Counted from the first letter of the stretch, positions 27,301-37,033 are shown. The stretch: 64,000 nucleotides of DNA from Acidobacteriota bacterium (GCA_022826825.1 JAJDUD010000061.1:124001-188000); one strand, 5' to 3'. Numbers and translations: made by a program. Notes: generated by a model not told the origin, from the sequence alone.

Positions 27301-28733
27301 TGGACGACGAAGTCCTCGAACGAGTCCACGTTCCGCTGGAGCGCCTCGACGACGCCGACCAGGGGGCCGACGGGTTTGTCGCCAGTCCGTTCCAGCACGC
27401 CGGACAGCGCGGAGGCGGACTGCCGCATCCAGTTGAGGGTGTGCTTCTCGAAGCGGTCGGCGCGGACCGCCTGGGCCTCCATCCGGGCGAGCGCCTCGTT
27501 CCAGAGCTTCACTCCGGTGGGACGGTCGCGGAAGTGCCGGCGCTTGTAGATGCCGACGAGGTCCACGAGCCGCTCCACCCGCGCCGGATTCCGGTCCCCG
27601 CTGGACACCTGGTACACGAGGTGGGGCTCCGACACGATCGTTTCGGCGGCCACCGCCAGCGTCGCCGACGCAACCAGGTCCACCGGCACCACGTCCAGGA
27701 CCACCCCCGGGCCGACCGGAAACAGGTTCTGGCCGCGGAGCGCCATCCGAACGAGCGGGGCGCTGGTGGTGAAGCCCTCGTTCCAGCCGGTGTGGGGGAA
27801 CGAGAGCGCGCTTTCCACCACCGCCGGCCGCACGATCGCGCGCGCGACGCCCTCGGCGCCCGCCACGAGCTGATCCCCGAGGCTCTTCGTGTAGGTGTAG
27901 ATGTTCGGCCAGCCCCAACCGTGCGCCTTCTCGATGCCGAGATCGCGGAGCCGGCGCCGGATCCACTCCTTCCGCTCGCGGGCGATGGCGAGCGACATCG
28001 AACGCGCATCGTCCGGGTCGCGGCCTTCCTCCGCGAACCGCTTGCGCGCCGCTTCCCGGAAGGCGTCCGCGCGCGACTTGTCCTCCGCTTCGTCGCGCAC
28101 CCGGACGGCGAGGCGTTCGCAGTCCTCGATCTCCTTCTCGACCGAGAACTCCTGGTCCTCGCGGTCCCGCCGCGGGAAGTACCCGATCAGGGGTTCGTCC
28201 TCACGAACCTCGCCGGATCGCATCCCCGCCACGAAACAGGTGCTGATGTGCACGAGGGCGGGCCGCTTCATCCTCCGGGCGAAGGCGATGGTGTTCCTCG
28301 TCCCGTGGACGTTCGTCTGGAGCGCCGCCTCGAGCGAGGGGTTGAACGTCACCCGGCCGGAACAGTTGAGCACCAGGTCGATGTCGGCGGCGATCTCGGC
28401 GGCGCGTGCTTCCGGATAGCCGAGGTTGTCGCTCGTGATGTCCCCGCCGAGGACGACGATCTTCTCGTCCAGGAAATCGTGGAGGGCGGCCCCGTGGCGC
28501 TCACGCAGCGGCGAGAGCGCCGGGGAGTTGTCCATGATGTCCTTGAACCGCACCCGGCTCTCCGCCTCGCCGGCGGCCCGCACCATGAGATAGACGCGCC
28601 GGATCTCCGGGAAGAACTCGAGGAGCATCCCGAGACAGACCTTCCCCAGGAACCCGGTCCCGCCGAGCAGCAGGATGCTCCGTCCGGCGAAGGCTGCGCC
28701 CGCGTCGATCCGGGGACGGGCGCTCTCGGTCAC
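24312..28733 (-). CDS. Multidomain acyl reductase-ligase-ACP-acyltransferase (ElbD-like)
   Basis: A 1473-residue fusion, start GTG 28733. Residues 1 to about 520: fatty acyl reductase (GGTGFLG at 24-30, YTYTK near 280, then a FAR_C-type helical region). About 570-1100: acyl-AMP/CoA ligase (FTSGTTGTPKG near 725, YGLTEAAP, WLYTGDLGRRDNDGH near 975, lysine loop LPRTATRKVKR near 1090). About 1120-1190: acyl carrier protein with the phosphopantetheine serine in LGFDSLMYNEL. About 1230-1420: PlsC acyltransferase (NHGSHLD near 1260, FPEGTRS near 1333). This matches my recollection of the myxobacterial ether-lipid enzyme ElbD. It could activate a fatty acid, load it on the carrier, reduce it to fatty alcohol and acylate a glycerol backbone. 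All key motifs are intact. Confidence 0.9.
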   Translation of the reverse strand: MTESARPRIDAGAAFAGRSILLLGGTGFLGKVCLGMLLEFFPEIRRVYLMVRAAGEAESRVRFKDIMDNSPALSPLRERHGAALHDFLDEKIVVLGGDITSDNLGYPEARAAEIAADIDLVLNCSGRVTFNPSLEAALQTNVHGTRNTIAFARRMKRPALVHISTCFVAGMRSGEVREDEPLIGYFPRRDREDQEFSVEKEIEDCERLAVRVRDEAEDKSRADAFREAARKRFAEEGRDPDDARSMSLAIARERKEWIRRRLRDLGIEKAHGWGWPNIYTYTKSLGDQLVAGAEGVARAIVRPAVVESALSFPHTGWNEGFTTSAPLVRMALRGQNLFPVGPGVVLDVVPVDLVASATLAVAAETIVSEPHLVYQVSSGDRNPARVERLVDLVGIYKRRHFRDRPTGVKLWNEALARMEAQAVRADRFEKHTLNWMRQSASALSGVLERTGDKPVGPLVGVVEALQRNVDSFEDFVVQGERQYHTFRPFIAGEEFIFRADNTHDLFSRLDGNEGKLFFNPEEIDWYDYWLHVHLPGLERWVFPALEDQERGQRRAQKRVYTYRTINELFEACTKNHAGRVAMRITRGGREERYTYADLRECVLRGAAFLAARGLAAGDHVGLIGENSPEWGMAYFAIQRIGATAIPLERDLRREEIVRLLRLGDARAVLMSDALFERHSGLAGDNGAGPPAPAHPFRDVFALEDGEDEETAPAKSVRTSPAALASILFTSGTTGTPKGVMLTHRNFTSLVAKLLSVYDIDEKDGALSILPLHHSFEFTTGFLLPLSRGAQIAYLEEVGPEAINTELQKGHTTCIVGVPALWDLLRRRILAPFAERSQRAEDLATALIDAAHLLREDTGVNIGPAVFLPVHTALGGRIRYLISGASALSESTWKAFRGLGFHIAQGYGLTEAAPVLTVTSPDGPVPIGSVGKALPGIEIRIVDPDASGVGEVAAKGPNVMAGYYGNEEATAEALRDGWLYTGDLGRRDNDGHLFLVGRRKDVIVDSGGKNIYPDEVEEVYAAPDLIAELAVVGLPDGVAEQVAAVVVPKEKTPEGRQRIETHFRSVSSRLPLHKRIKTVEFTDGTLPRTATRKVKRAELVRWLRDRRREAAAASGEEAFSGNRILELIAAICERPVAEIRTSSSFAELGFDSLMYNELAAGLDSEFGESASPEALANMNTIEELVLAVRTPEAGVRGRRPRRAESRKKRDEDEIEIPPAVAKAGRAALTEVQHWFYHQVLEPTFTGRAHVPNHTNYLVVANHGSHLDMGLVKMALGDAGANLLALAAADYFFDNRVKRTFFGNFTNLVPMERRGSLRESLDRAAGYLNQGYSVLVFPEGTRSRSGQIQKFRRGFAHLAYRCRVGVLPIHLDTWGAFPPGAVGLRSRTVAARIGPFLSHDFLLRFAGGGVRAAVAEGRVTGLVQTMVERLGRQEPIQLDEEAARILESAEPTSQKSSGSAASPANDRVPDPTPVG

Positions 28734-28747
28734 GGGGCCGCCTCGCG

Positions 28748-30346
28748 TCAGGAGACCTCGGGGATCATGATCGGCGGGACGTGGAGCATGGTGATTTCCG
28801 CGGAGCGGCCGTGCGTGCTCCGCGCCATCGCGATCGCTTCGGTCACCGTCTCCGCTGATTCCCAGCCGAGGATCTCGGGGACGTGCTGGTTCTTCGCGCC
28901 GGCCACGATGATCCGGCCGACGTGCTGGCGCCCGTTTTCGCCCCAGTACCACATGAAGAAGGGATGGGCCCCGTGGTAGGCGTTCCCGTCCCGGTACATC
29001 TGGACGTAGGACGGGTTGTGCGCGAATTCCTCCTCGTACTTGGTCCTGAGCACGAAGGGGTCCCGGGTTTCCGGGAGCAGCCGGTGGAAGAACTCGATGT
29101 AGCTGGGGTGAAACAGGGGATCGAAGTCGTCGTAACAGGGGTGGGCCAGGATCAGGGTGCCGCCCTTCTTGATCAGGGGTTTGCCCCGGTAGAGGTTGAA
29201 CAGGTAGCCCGGACCCATGACCTGGACGAGGAGCGGGTTCAGGATCGAGTTCACGTTGTAGGGCGAGATGTAGGGGATCCCGGAGAGCAAAATGTCGCAC
29301 TGTCCCTTCACGGGGACGGCGTACTGCTGGAAGGAACGCTCGAGCGTCTTCTCGTGAACGGGCTCGGTGCGGCCGGCGTAACAGCCGATCAGCTCGAAGG
29401 CGCCCGGGATGCGGTGCAGGAACTGCCGTTTCGCCGGCGCGGGAAGGCGGCTCAGCGACCAGCGCGTTCCCGCGAGCTTCAGCCGGTCGAGGTCGCTGAA
29501 CTCATCCTCGTCCTTCCCGAGAAACGAGAGGGCGTCGGAGTACATCCGGTTGTTGAGCACGGTCTCCACGTGAAACACGTTCAGGTGCCGATCCACGATC
29601 TTTCCCATCCGGTCCACCTTGCGGCTCAGTTCCGACTTGGCCGGATCCATATAGCCGTCGGAATCGCGGATCGTCTGCGGCTCGTGGTGGGGCCTGAGGC
29701 TCTCGTAGTCGCAAAGTCCCACGGTCACCGATTTGTGGCCCCCGTCCATCGGGACCAGGTTGATGTTCAGGTAGATGACGAGGTCGCTTTCCGTCACCCG
29801 CCGGTTCACCCGGACCGGCTCGTGATGGCGGGTCTTCCCCAGCGCGACCATGCCGTTCGGATCCTCGGCGTCGTGGTTGTAGTAGCGACCGGGAAAGTAC
29901 GCCTTGTGGATGTCCGACCCCACCATCCGGCGCATCTCCGATTCGGTCATCTTCCGGTGGAGCGAGTTCGCGATGATCAGGTGGACGTCGTCCACCCCGT
30001 GGTCGCCGAGCATCTCCAGCACGATCTCGAGCGCGGTCTGGCGAACGTCGGGAGTGGCCATCGGCGGCAGCGGCAGGCTGATGTCGTCGAGAGCGATCGT
30101 GACCCGCATTCCCGGGCGAAGCTGCGCGTAGAGCGGATCGCAGCCCAGCGGGTGGTTGAGCGCGTGCCGGATGGCGCCGCGCGGGTTCGGCAGCCCGCGG
30201 ATCGGGGGCGGCGGATAGACCACCCGGGTGCCGATCGGCAGGTGTTCCTCCAGAAAGTCCTCGCCGTAGTGCAGGACGCGGGCGGCCGAGTCGTTGTCGA
30301 TGAAGACGATCCCGGGGTCCGTCTTGTGGCGCAGGGCGGGGGTCAT
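28748..30346 (-). CDS. LarA-like (DUF2088) protein
   Basis: A 532-residue cytoplasmic protein related to the N-terminal domain of nickel-pincer lactate racemase Lar[21 protein letters not shown] and [16 protein letters not shown] match the family's 'D-x-(S/T)RPxP' and 'GxHR' regions, although here the arginine of the usual 'TRP' is replaced and the motif reads DDISLPLP. It is longer than LarA (about 420). It ends 14 bases before the start of the large fusion enzyme gene, so the two are presumably co-transcribed. By family it might racemise, epimerise or dehydrogenate a 2-hydroxy acid or polyol. Its role in a lipid pathway is unexplained. Confidence 0.72.
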   Translation of the reverse strand: MTPALRHKTDPGIVFIDNDSAARVLHYGEDFLEEHLPIGTRVVYPPPPIRGLPNPRGAIRHALNHPLGCDPLYAQLRPGMRVTIALDDISLPLPPMATPDVRQTALEIVLEMLGDHGVDDVHLIIANSLHRKMTESEMRRMVGSDIHKAYFPGRYYNHDAEDPNGMVALGKTRHHEPVRVNRRVTESDLVIYLNINLVPMDGGHKSVTVGLCDYESLRPHHEPQTIRDSDGYMDPAKSELSRKVDRMGKIVDRHLNVFHVETVLNNRMYSDALSFLGKDEDEFSDLDRLKLAGTRWSLSRLPAPAKRQFLHRIPGAFELIGCYAGRTEPVHEKTLERSFQQYAVPVKGQCDILLSGIPYISPYNVNSILNPLLVQVMGPGYLFNLYRGKPLIKKGGTLILAHPCYDDFDPLFHPSYIEFFHRLLPETRDPFVLRTKYEEEFAHNPSYVQMYRDGNAYHGAHPFFMWYWGENGRQHVGRIIVAGAKNQHVPEILGWESAETVTEAIAMARSTHGRSAEITMLHVPPIMIPEVS

Positions 30347-30372
30347 GCGGTGGGCTTCCTTCCTGGCTCGCT

Positions 30373-31089
30373 CTAGAGCGCGGGGGTGAGGTTCGGCTGG
30401 CTGAGGTCGATGACCGGCCAGTCGTGGTGCCGCGCCGTGCTCCTCAAGCGGACATCCGGGTTGGCCGCGGTGGGATGTCCGACCACGCTCAGCATGGGCA
30501 GGTCGGACATGCTGTCGGCGTAGGCGTAACTATCGTTCAACGAGAGCCCCTCGCGTTCCGCATACTCCCGGATCCAGAGGGCCTTGCTGGCGCTCGCCAT
30601 CACCGGCGGCGCCAATCGGCCGGTTGCCCGGCCGTCCGCGAACTCCAGGCGATTGGCGACGAACTCGGTGATGCCGAGGTCGTCGAGGAGGGGACGGACG
30701 GACACCTCGAGCGCGCCCGTCACGACCACCTGCCGCAGGCCGCTGCGGCGCGACTGCTCGATGAGCGCCCGGGTGCCGGGGAAGATGCCGGGGCGGATCA
30801 CGTCCCGGTAGAGATCCTCCGCGAGCGAGCGCAGCCGGTCGTAGGACTGGCCCCGGTACCACTTGAAGAACAGATCGTTGAAGAGTTTGCGGCTGTAGAA
30901 GTCGGTCGCCGGGAACAGCGGGATCCCGGCGAGCGTCGAGGCGGTGGTCTTGAGACTCCGCAGGATCCCCTGGTCGTTCCGCGCGTAGTACCCGAGGACA
31001 TGAACGAGATTCGTGCGGATCAGGGTGCCGTCGAGGTCGTAGAACGCCGCCGCTTTCGCCGGACGGTTCGCTGGTTCGCCGCGTGACAT
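30373..31089 (-). CDS. HAD-IB family phosphatase
   Basis: A 238-residue phosphatase of the haloacid dehalogenase superfamily, subclass IB (SerB-like). Motif [12 protein letters not shown] carries the nucleophile and general acid aspartates. Motif II is VVTGALEVS. Motif III/IV ends with [11 protein letters not shown], binding magnesium. The ATG at 31089 lies just before the domain; a longer form is possible. It is the promoter-proximal gene of the lipid locus and 26 bases upstream of the LarA-like gene. In glycerolipid pathways such enzymes remove phosphate from lysophosphatidate- or phosphatidate-like intermediates, so it may produce the alcohol acceptor here. The substrate is inferred. Confidence 0.83.
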   Translation of the reverse strand: MSRGEPANRPAKAAAFYDLDGTLIRTNLVHVLGYYARNDQGILRSLKTTASTLAGIPLFPATDFYSRKLFNDLFFKWYRGQSYDRLRSLAEDLYRDVIRPGIFPGTRALIEQSRRSGLRQVVVTGALEVSVRPLLDDLGITEFVANRLEFADGRATGRLAPPVMASASKALWIREYAEREGLSLNDSYAYADSMSDLPMLSVVGHPTAANPDVRLRSTARHHDWPVIDLSQPNLTPAL

Positions 31090-31222
31090 CGAGGTCAGAT
31101 TATCGCCGCGCGACCACTGCGACGGTGGCGCGACGCGCGGCCGAGGCGCGTGTTGGCGTACCATCCACGGTCCCGAACAGCCTGTTCAACTCCCCATTTC
31201 GCCCAAGAGGGGCGAGAAGTTC

Positions 31223-32293
31223 GTGATTCAACTGCCAACCCCGAGAGACTCTTCGCAAGCCATCCGGCGCGTCGCGATTACGTCGGTCGGGGCCTACCTT
31301 CCGGACCGGGTGCTGTCGAACGACGACCTGGAAAGAATGGTGGACACGTCCGACGAGTGGATCCGGGAGCGCACCGGCATCAGCGAACGCCGGATCGTGG
31401 AAAAGGGCACCGGATGTTCCTTCCTGGCCTCCCGCGCGGCTCAGGACGCGCTGCGGCGGCGGGGCATCGCGGCCGACGACATCGACCTCATCGTGGTCGC
31501 CACCGTGACCCCCGACATGAGCTTCCCCGCCACCGCCTGCCTGGTCCAGGACCAGATCGGCGCCAGCCGCGCCTGGGGATTCGATCTGTCGGCGGCGTGC
31601 AGCGGCTTCAACTTCGCGCTCGCCGCGGGGACGCAGTTCGTCGCCAGCGGAGCCGCGGAACGGGCGCTGGTGATCGGGGCCGACGTGATGAGCTCGATCA
31701 CCGACTACGAGGACCGCGCCACCTGCATCCTGTTCGGCGACGCCGGGGGGGCGGTGCTGCTCGAGGCCGCCCAGGACGGCGAGGGCATCCTCGGATTCAA
31801 CAATCAGGTGGACGGCTCCGGGTGTGACCTGCTCAAGATGCCGGCCGGGGGCAGCGTCCGCCCGCCCACCCACGAAACCGTGGACCGCAAGGAGCACTAC
31901 CTGCAGCAGCAGGGCAAGGCGGTCTTCCGCTTCGCCGTGCGCAACTCGGCCGACGCCGCCGAGGCACTGCTGACGGAACTCGGCTTCTCGCGCGACGACG
32001 TTTCCTTCCTGGTCTGCCACCAGGCGAACGCCCGCATCATCGACGCGGTCGCGCGGCGGCTCCAGCTTCCGCCGGAACGCGTGGTGAAGACCATCCACAA
32101 GTACGGCAACACGACCGCCGCCTCGATTCCCACCGCGCTCCGCGACGCTCTCGATCGCTCGCTGCTCGCGCCCGGCGACCTGGTGCTGTTCAGTTCGGTG
32201 GGCGCCGGGCTGACCATCGGCACCGCCGCGATTCGCTGGGGCGGCGAACGGACCGTCGCCACCTCGGCGGCGACGAACTCCACCGGCCCCTGA
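31223..32293 (+). CDS. fabH: 3-oxoacyl-ACP synthase III (KAS III)
   Basis: A 356-residue condensing enzyme that starts fatty acid synthesis by joining acetyl-CoA (or another primer) to malonyl-ACP. The catalytic Cys-His-Asn triad is intact: [21 protein letters not shown] and YGNTTAAS. The N-terminus ([28 protein letters not shown]) is canonical. The start is GTG at 31223 with GAGGGG about 14 bases upstream. It is divergent from the lipid locus across 133 bases, and the two could share regulation. The next gene overlaps its stop by four bases (CTGA). A specialised KAS III feeding the adjacent lipid pathway is possible; I cannot distinguish that from housekeeping FabH. Confidence 0.93.
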   Translation: MIQLPTPRDSSQAIRRVAITSVGAYLPDRVLSNDDLERMVDTSDEWIRERTGISERRIVEKGTGCSFLASRAAQDALRRRGIAADDIDLIVVATVTPDMSFPATACLVQDQIGASRAWGFDLSAACSGFNFALAAGTQFVASGAAERALVIGADVMSSITDYEDRATCILFGDAGGAVLLEAAQDGEGILGFNNQVDGSGCDLLKMPAGGSVRPPTHETVDRKEHYLQQQGKAVFRFAVRNSADAAEALLTELGFSRDDVSFLVCHQANARIIDAVARRLQLPPERVVKTIHKYGNTTAASIPTALRDALDRSLLAPGDLVLFSSVGAGLTIGTAAIRWGGERTVATSAATNSTGP

Positions 32294-34392
32294 GTTCTCA
32301 AGCGACCCCCGGCGATGCCGCCGGCGCCGGCAACCAGCTAGCGCTCGAAACGAGCCCCTATCTCCTCCAGCATCGGGACAACCCCGTCCACTGGCAGCCG
32401 TGGGGGCCGGCCGCCTTCGAGGAGGCGGCCCGCCGCGACTGCCCGGTGCTGCTCTCGGTCGGGTACTCCAGTTGCCACTGGTGTCACGTGATGGCCCACG
32501 AGTCCTTCGAGGATTCCGCCATCGCCCGGGTCATGAACGAATCGTTCGTTCCGGTGAAGGTGGACCGGGAGGAGCGGCCCGACGTCGACGAGATTTACAT
32601 GGCCTTCGTGCAGGCGACCACCGGGGCCGGCGGCTGGCCGCTCACCGTCTTCGTGGCGCCGGACCGCACCCCTTTCTTCGGCGGCACCTATTTCCCGCCG
32701 GAAGATCGCTGGGGGCGCCCCGGGTTCCCCCGCATCCTCGCCGCCATCGCCGCCGCCTGGAAGGACCGGTCCCGGCGAACCGAGCTGCTTCAGGGCGGCG
32801 TGCGGCTTCTCGACCGGCTCCGCCAGGCGGCGGAGCTGCCCGGGCGTCTCGCCGCCCGGGGCACGCTCATCACCTCCGACCCGGTCGGCCGCGCGGTGCG
32901 GCAGTTTCTCGGCTCCTACGACGCGGAGTACGGCGGTTTCGGATCGGCGCCGAAGTTCCCTCCCAGCCGGCAGCTCACGCTGCTCCTCCGGCACCACCTG
33001 GAGGAGGGAGGCGCGGAGTCTCTCGACGCGTCGCTGTTCACGCTCCGGCGGATGGCGGACGGCGGGCTCTTCGACCAGCTCGGCGGCGGGTTCCATCGCT
33101 ATTCCACCGATGCGGAGTGGCTGGCCCCCCACTTCGAGAAGATGCTCTACGACAACGCGCTCCTCGTGCCGGTCTATCTCCTCGCCCACCGGATCACCGG
33201 GGACGCCCGGCTCGCGGAGGATGCCCGCCGCGTGCTCGACTGGATGCGGGGCGAGATGCGGAACCCGGGCGGGGCGTTCCACGCGGCGCTCGACGCCGAC
33301 TCCGAGGGCGAGGAAGGGCGCTACTACACCTGGACCACCTCGGAACTGGACGAGGTGCTCGGGGAAGACGGCGCGCTCTTCGGCGCCGCCTACGACGTGC
33401 GCCACGACGGGAACTGGGAAGGCCGGACGATCCTGCGGCGGGTGATGGACGATGCCGCTTTCGAGGAGGAATTCGGTGTCCCTGCCAGCCGCGTCGCATC
33501 CGAACTCGCCACGGCGCGGCAGCGGCTCCTGGCCAGGCGCGCCGAGCGGGTGCGTCCCGGACTCGACGACAAGGTCCTCCTCGCCTGGAACGCGCTCGCG
33601 GTGACGGCGTTCGCGCGGGCGCATCGGGCGCTCGGCGACGAGGACCATCTCCGCGTGGCGCAGAACGCGGCCCGGTTCCTGCTCGACAACCTTCGCGGGG
33701 AAGGGCGCTACTTCGCGGTGTGGAGCCGCGGACAGGCGAAGGTGCCGGCGATGCTCGAAGACCACGCCTTCTGGCTCCAGGCGCTCCTCGATCTCTTCGA
33801 AAGCGACTTCAACGAGGACTGGCTCCGGGCAGCCGAAGACGTGGCGGGCATTCTGAACCGCCACTTCGCCGCTCCGGGCGGCGGGTTCTACACCACCGCC
33901 GACGACCACGAGGCGCTACCCGTCCGGACCCGGAGCGGCTACGACGGGGCTCTGCCGTCCGGCAACGCGGTCGCCGCCGACGGGCTGCTGCGCCTCGCGA
34001 CCCTCACCGGCTCGAAAGGTCACCGGGATGCCGCCCGCGCCACCATTACCGCGTTCTTCGCCCAGTCCGTCGAGAGTCCGGGCGGTTTCGCCACGCTGCT
34101 GACCGCAATCCAGCGTTATCTGGCCGAACCGCGCCAGATCGTGGTGGTCGGACCGGGCGGCGCGAAGGAAACCCGCGACGCGCTCGGGCGGCTCTGGCGG
34201 GTCCCGGCGGAGAACGCCGTCGTCCTGCTCGCGGACGTGGGCGGGGCCCGGGAGAGCGGCCTTCCGGCGGTGCGGGCCGCCCGGGAGGCGGGGCCCGAAG
34301 GCGGCGGACTGTCGTTCCTGCCGTGCCGGGGCGGGGTCTGTTCGCTCCCGCTGGCGAACGTGGAAGCCGCCTGCGACCATCTGCGCTCGTGA
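32290..34392 (+). CDS. YyaL/SSP20-type thioredoxin-domain protein
   Basis: A 700-residue protein of the DUF255 family: an N-terminal thioredoxin-like domain with the diagnostic SSCHWCHVM, then an (alpha/alpha)6 barrel ([31 protein letters not shown]). The family is widespread but its reaction is not established. The conserved N-terminus, [19 protein letters not shown], lies upstream of the first ATG/GTG/TTG (GTG at 32446). No such codon occurs in frame between it and the fabH stop. The only candidate is CTG at 32290, in a CTGA overlap with the fabH stop, so I propose a CTG start. It overlaps the sulfatase gene by GTGA at its own end. Confidence 0.85.
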   Translation: MSSQATPGDAAGAGNQLALETSPYLLQHRDNPVHWQPWGPAAFEEAARRDCPVLLSVGYSSCHWCHVMAHESFEDSAIARVMNESFVPVKVDREERPDVDEIYMAFVQATTGAGGWPLTVFVAPDRTPFFGGTYFPPEDRWGRPGFPRILAAIAAAWKDRSRRTELLQGGVRLLDRLRQAAELPGRLAARGTLITSDPVGRAVRQFLGSYDAEYGGFGSAPKFPPSRQLTLLLRHHLEEGGAESLDASLFTLRRMADGGLFDQLGGGFHRYSTDAEWLAPHFEKMLYDNALLVPVYLLAHRITGDARLAEDARRVLDWMRGEMRNPGGAFHAALDADSEGEEGRYYTWTTSELDEVLGEDGALFGAAYDVRHDGNWEGRTILRRVMDDAAFEEEFGVPASRVASELATARQRLLARRAERVRPGLDDKVLLAWNALAVTAFARAHRALGDEDHLRVAQNAARFLLDNLRGEGRYFAVWSRGQAKVPAMLEDHAFWLQALLDLFESDFNEDWLRAAEDVAGILNRHFAAPGGGFYTTADDHEALPVRTRSGYDGALPSGNAVAADGLLRLATLTGSKGHRDAARATITAFFAQSVESPGGFATLLTAIQRYLAEPRQIVVVGPGGAKETRDALGRLWRVPAENAVVLLADVGGARESGLPAVRAAREAGPEGGGLSFLPCRGGVCSLPLANVEAACDHLRS

Positions 34393-35945
34393 GCGTCCAA
34401 CGGCGAGACGGCCTCGCAGCCGCGAGTTCTGATCGCTCTTGGTGCTCCTGCGCCGCGCTGTTTTTCGTGCCGTTCCTCGTTGCCTGCACGGGTGACCGGG
34501 CGCCCGAGGGAGACCCGGCCCGGCCCAACGTCCTCTTCATCGCGGTCGACGACCTGAACGACTGGATCGAGCCGCTCGGCGGACATCCCCAGGCCCGCAC
34601 CCCCAACCTCTCCCGGTTGGCCGGCGAGGGCGTGCTCTTCACCCGCGCCTACACCCCCTCCCCCTCCTGCAACCCGTCGCGGACCGCGCTCCTGACCGGA
34701 CAACACACCACCACCTCGGGGATGTATTCCAACTACCAGTGGTGGCGAGAGGTCTTGCCCCATGCCGTGACCCTTCCCCGGTATTTCGCGGACAACGGTT
34801 ACTGGGCCGGGGGCGCGGGGAAGATCTTCCACAACAACCAGCCCGATCCCGGGTCCTGGGACGACTACTTTCCGTCGCTCGAGGAGCACATGCCGTCGTC
34901 GCCGCGTCCCGTGGGGGAAGGCACGGTGAACATGCCGGCCTTCCCCGACATGTACGGCGCTTTCGACTGGGCGCCCCTCGACGTGCCGGACGAGGCGATG
35001 GGGGACTACCGGTCGGTGGCCTGGGCCATCGAAGCGCTCGAGCGGGAGCACGAGAAACCGTTCTTCCTGGCGGTCGGGATCTACCGCCCCCACCTGCCCT
35101 GGTACGTCCCCCGGAAGTACTTCGAGATGTTCCCGCTCGCTGAGGTCCAGCTTCCGCGGCTCCTCGAAAACGATCTCGCGGACGTCCCCGAACGCGCCGT
35201 CGAGATCGCGCGCCGCGGCGGGAACTACCACGAGCACGTCCTCGCCGCCGACCAGTGGCGGGAGGGCGTCCAGGGGTATCTCGCCTCCATCGCCTACGCC
35301 GACGCGATGGTCGGCCTGCTCCTCGATGCGCTCGACGCCAGCCCGCACGCGGAGGACACCGTCGTCGTCCTCTGGTCGGATCACGGTTGGCAGCTCGGCG
35401 AAAAGGAACACTGGAGGAAGTTCGCGCTCTGGGAGAACCTCACCCGCGTTGTCCTGATGTTCCGGGTGCCGGAGGGGACCGGCGCCCTCCCCGGGGGCAC
35501 GCCCGCCGGGGTTCGCTCCGGCAGGACGGTTTCCCTCCTCGACCTCTATCCCACCCTGGTGGAGCTCGGCGGGCTACCCGAAAAGGAGGGCCTCGACGGC
35601 CGGAGCCTGGCGCCGCTCCTCAAGGATCCCGATGCCGCCTGGGATCGTCCGGTCATCACCACTTACCAGTTCGGCGAGTACGCGGTCCGCGACGAACGCT
35701 TCCAGTACATCCGCTATATCGACGGGAGCGAAGAGCTCTATGACCTGGAGGCGGACCCGGAAGCGTGGACCAACCTCGCCGGCGATTCCCGGTACGCCGC
35801 GGACCAGGCCCGGTTGAACGCCCTTCTCCCGACCGATCCCGCGCCCTTCGTGGAAACCGACTATCCGCTCATGCCCCACCACATCCCGCCGCTGCGCGGG
35901 CTCGACGACTACCTGGAGCGCAAGGCGGCCGGCGCGCGACGGTAG
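34389..35945 (+). CDS. Lipoprotein sulfatase (type I, formylglycine)
   Basis: A 518-residue sulfatase resembling iduronate-2-sulfatases. The active-site motif CNPSR (Cys-x-Pro-Ser-Arg) should be converted to formylglycine by a modifying enzyme encoded elsewhere. Metal-binding residues are visible in [11 protein letters not shown] and [14 protein letters not shown], and [15 protein letters not shown] is the usual C-terminal element. From GTG 34389 (GTGA overlap with the previous gene) it begins with a lipoprotein signal ending FLVACTG, so it is anchored in the envelope. It would desulfate sulfated glycans or related esters. The combination with fabH and a YyaL-type gene in an overlapping set is unexplained. 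Confidence 0.9.
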   Translation: MSVQRRDGLAAASSDRSWCSCAALFFVPFLVACTGDRAPEGDPARPNVLFIAVDDLNDWIEPLGGHPQARTPNLSRLAGEGVLFTRAYTPSPSCNPSRTALLTGQHTTTSGMYSNYQWWREVLPHAVTLPRYFADNGYWAGGAGKIFHNNQPDPGSWDDYFPSLEEHMPSSPRPVGEGTVNMPAFPDMYGAFDWAPLDVPDEAMGDYRSVAWAIEALEREHEKPFFLAVGIYRPHLPWYVPRKYFEMFPLAEVQLPRLLENDLADVPERAVEIARRGGNYHEHVLAADQWREGVQGYLASIAYADAMVGLLLDALDASPHAEDTVVVLWSDHGWQLGEKEHWRKFALWENLTRVVLMFRVPEGTGALPGGTPAGVRSGRTVSLLDLYPTLVELGGLPEKEGLDGRSLAPLLKDPDAAWDRPVITTYQFGEYAVRDERFQYIRYIDGSEELYDLEADPEAWTNLAGDSRYAADQARLNALLPTDPAPFVETDYPLMPHHIPPLRGLDDYLERKAAGARR

Positions 35946-35990
35946 CGGCGTCCTCCGTTCTTGAGGGGCTGCCGCAAACGCGGCGGGCCG

Positions 35991-36455
35991 CTACGGATCG
36001 TCCCCGTCGGACGCCAGGTGGGCGATGAGGTATCCGAGCGAGACGAGTTCCAGCGTGACCCCCGCGCCGAGGAGCAACTTGGTGGGGGTTTCGAGTCCCT
36101 TCCGCTGGCCGTCGGCGTCATAGCACTTGACGTACTTCGTGTTCTCCGTGGCGTTCTGGCTGAACGTCGTGCTTACGTTCCGGCAGGGCAGCCAGCGCCA
36201 GAGCGCGGCGCCCGCGAACGCCGCCACCCCGCTGATCGCGAACGCCAGCGCGCTGCGCTTCTTGTCGCCCGGCCGGATGCGGCCGGTGGTGATCGTCGAG
36301 GTGTTCTGGGCGCGATAGACCCCACTCGCCGCGGCGATCTCGGCAGCCTCGAGAAGGGAAGCGGCGCCCGCCCCCGCGACCGCCGGGGATGTTCCCGCGT
36401 GGAGGGGCGACACGATCAGGCCGTAGCAGACAGCGACGGCAAGGATCTTCTTCAT
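35991..36455 (-). CDS. Small exported/membrane protein, paralogue 2
   Basis: 154 residues from ATG 36455: a signal peptide (ILAVAVCYGLIVSPLHA), a conserved block AAASGVYRAQNTSTITTGRI, a hydrophobic segment (ALAFAISGVAAFAGAALW), a short region with two cysteines, and a second hydrophobic segment (LLGAGVTLELVSLGYLIA) with an acidic end. No family is recognised. It is clearly paralogous to the protein encoded immediately upstream (36464-36976), eight bases away. It converges with the sulfatase gene; no terminator is obvious in the 45 bases between. Confidence 0.7.
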   Translation of the reverse strand: MKKILAVAVCYGLIVSPLHAGTSPAVAGAGAASLLEAAEIAAASGVYRAQNTSTITTGRIRPGDKKRSALAFAISGVAAFAGAALWRWLPCRNVSTTFSQNATENTKYVKCYDADGQRKGLETPTKLLLGAGVTLELVSLGYLIAHLASDGDDP

Positions 36456-36463
36456 GGCGGCGG

Positions 36464-36976
36464 CTACGGCGACGCCGGCTGCGCGTCGTCCTGCTGGCCG
36501 TCGTCGCGCAGGTGACGCACCAGGTAGAAGAGAGACACGAGCTCGAGGCCGATGCCGGCCCCGAACAGGGCCTTGGTGGGAGTGCTCCAGCCCTTTCGCG
36601 AGCCGTCCTCTTCGTAGCATTCGACCTGAGTCTTGAGTCCTTCGCCGAAGTGCCGGGCGTCACCTCCCTCGCGGCAGGTCAAGTTGCGCCAAAGCGCCGC
36701 GCCGGTGAACGCCAACAGGCCACTAATGGCGAACGCGATGGCGCTCCGCTTCTTGTCGTCGTCCCGAATCCGCCCGGTGGTGATGTTGGCGGTGTTCTGG
36801 GCGCGATAGACGCCGCTGGCCGCGGCGGTCTCGGCAGCCTCGAGGAGCGAGACCGAGGAGATCGGCGGTGCGGCGGCGTTCGCTACCGCCCGCGCGGAAC
36901 GACTCGCTTCCGCATTGGCGTAGAGCGGCATCAGGACCATGCCGTAGACGGTGAGAAAAACGACGACTTCCTTCAT
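36464..36976 (-). CDS. Small exported/membrane protein, paralogue 1
   Basis: 170 residues: a signal peptide (VVVFLTVYGMVLMPLYANA), then AAASGVYRAQNTANITTGRI, a hydrophobic segment (AIAFAISGLLAFTGAALW), a loop with two cysteines, and a second hydrophobic segment (LFGAGIGLELVSLFYLV) with an acidic tail. Block by block it matches the next protein downstream, with the same order, spacing and two loop cysteines (probably a disulfide). A function cannot be assigned; small proteins of this layout may sit in the inner membrane with an N-terminal periplasmic portion. A tandem duplication is the simplest explanation. Confidence 0.7.
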   Translation of the reverse strand: MKEVVVFLTVYGMVLMPLYANAEASRSARAVANAAAPPISSVSLLEAAETAAASGVYRAQNTANITTGRIRDDDKKRSAIAFAISGLLAFTGAALWRNLTCREGGDARHFGEGLKTQVECYEEDGSRKGWSTPTKALFGAGIGLELVSLFYLVRHLRDDGQQDDAQPASP

Positions 36977-37033
36977 GGAGAAGTTCCTTCCCGGCGACGA
37001 GTGATGGCTGGAACCAGTTTGACCTGTGTGGGA

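Noticed and set aside
24543-28979. Very long plus-strand open frame (about 1478 codons) opposite the ElbD-like gene.
   Set aside because: High-GC codon use on the minus strand leaves the opposite frame free of stops. The minus strand has complete, ordered catalytic motifs; the plus frame has none.
29565-29585. CACGTGAAACA inside the LarA-like gene, resembling half of parS.
   Set aside because: Only one half of the palindrome matches; chance occurrence in coding sequence is likely.
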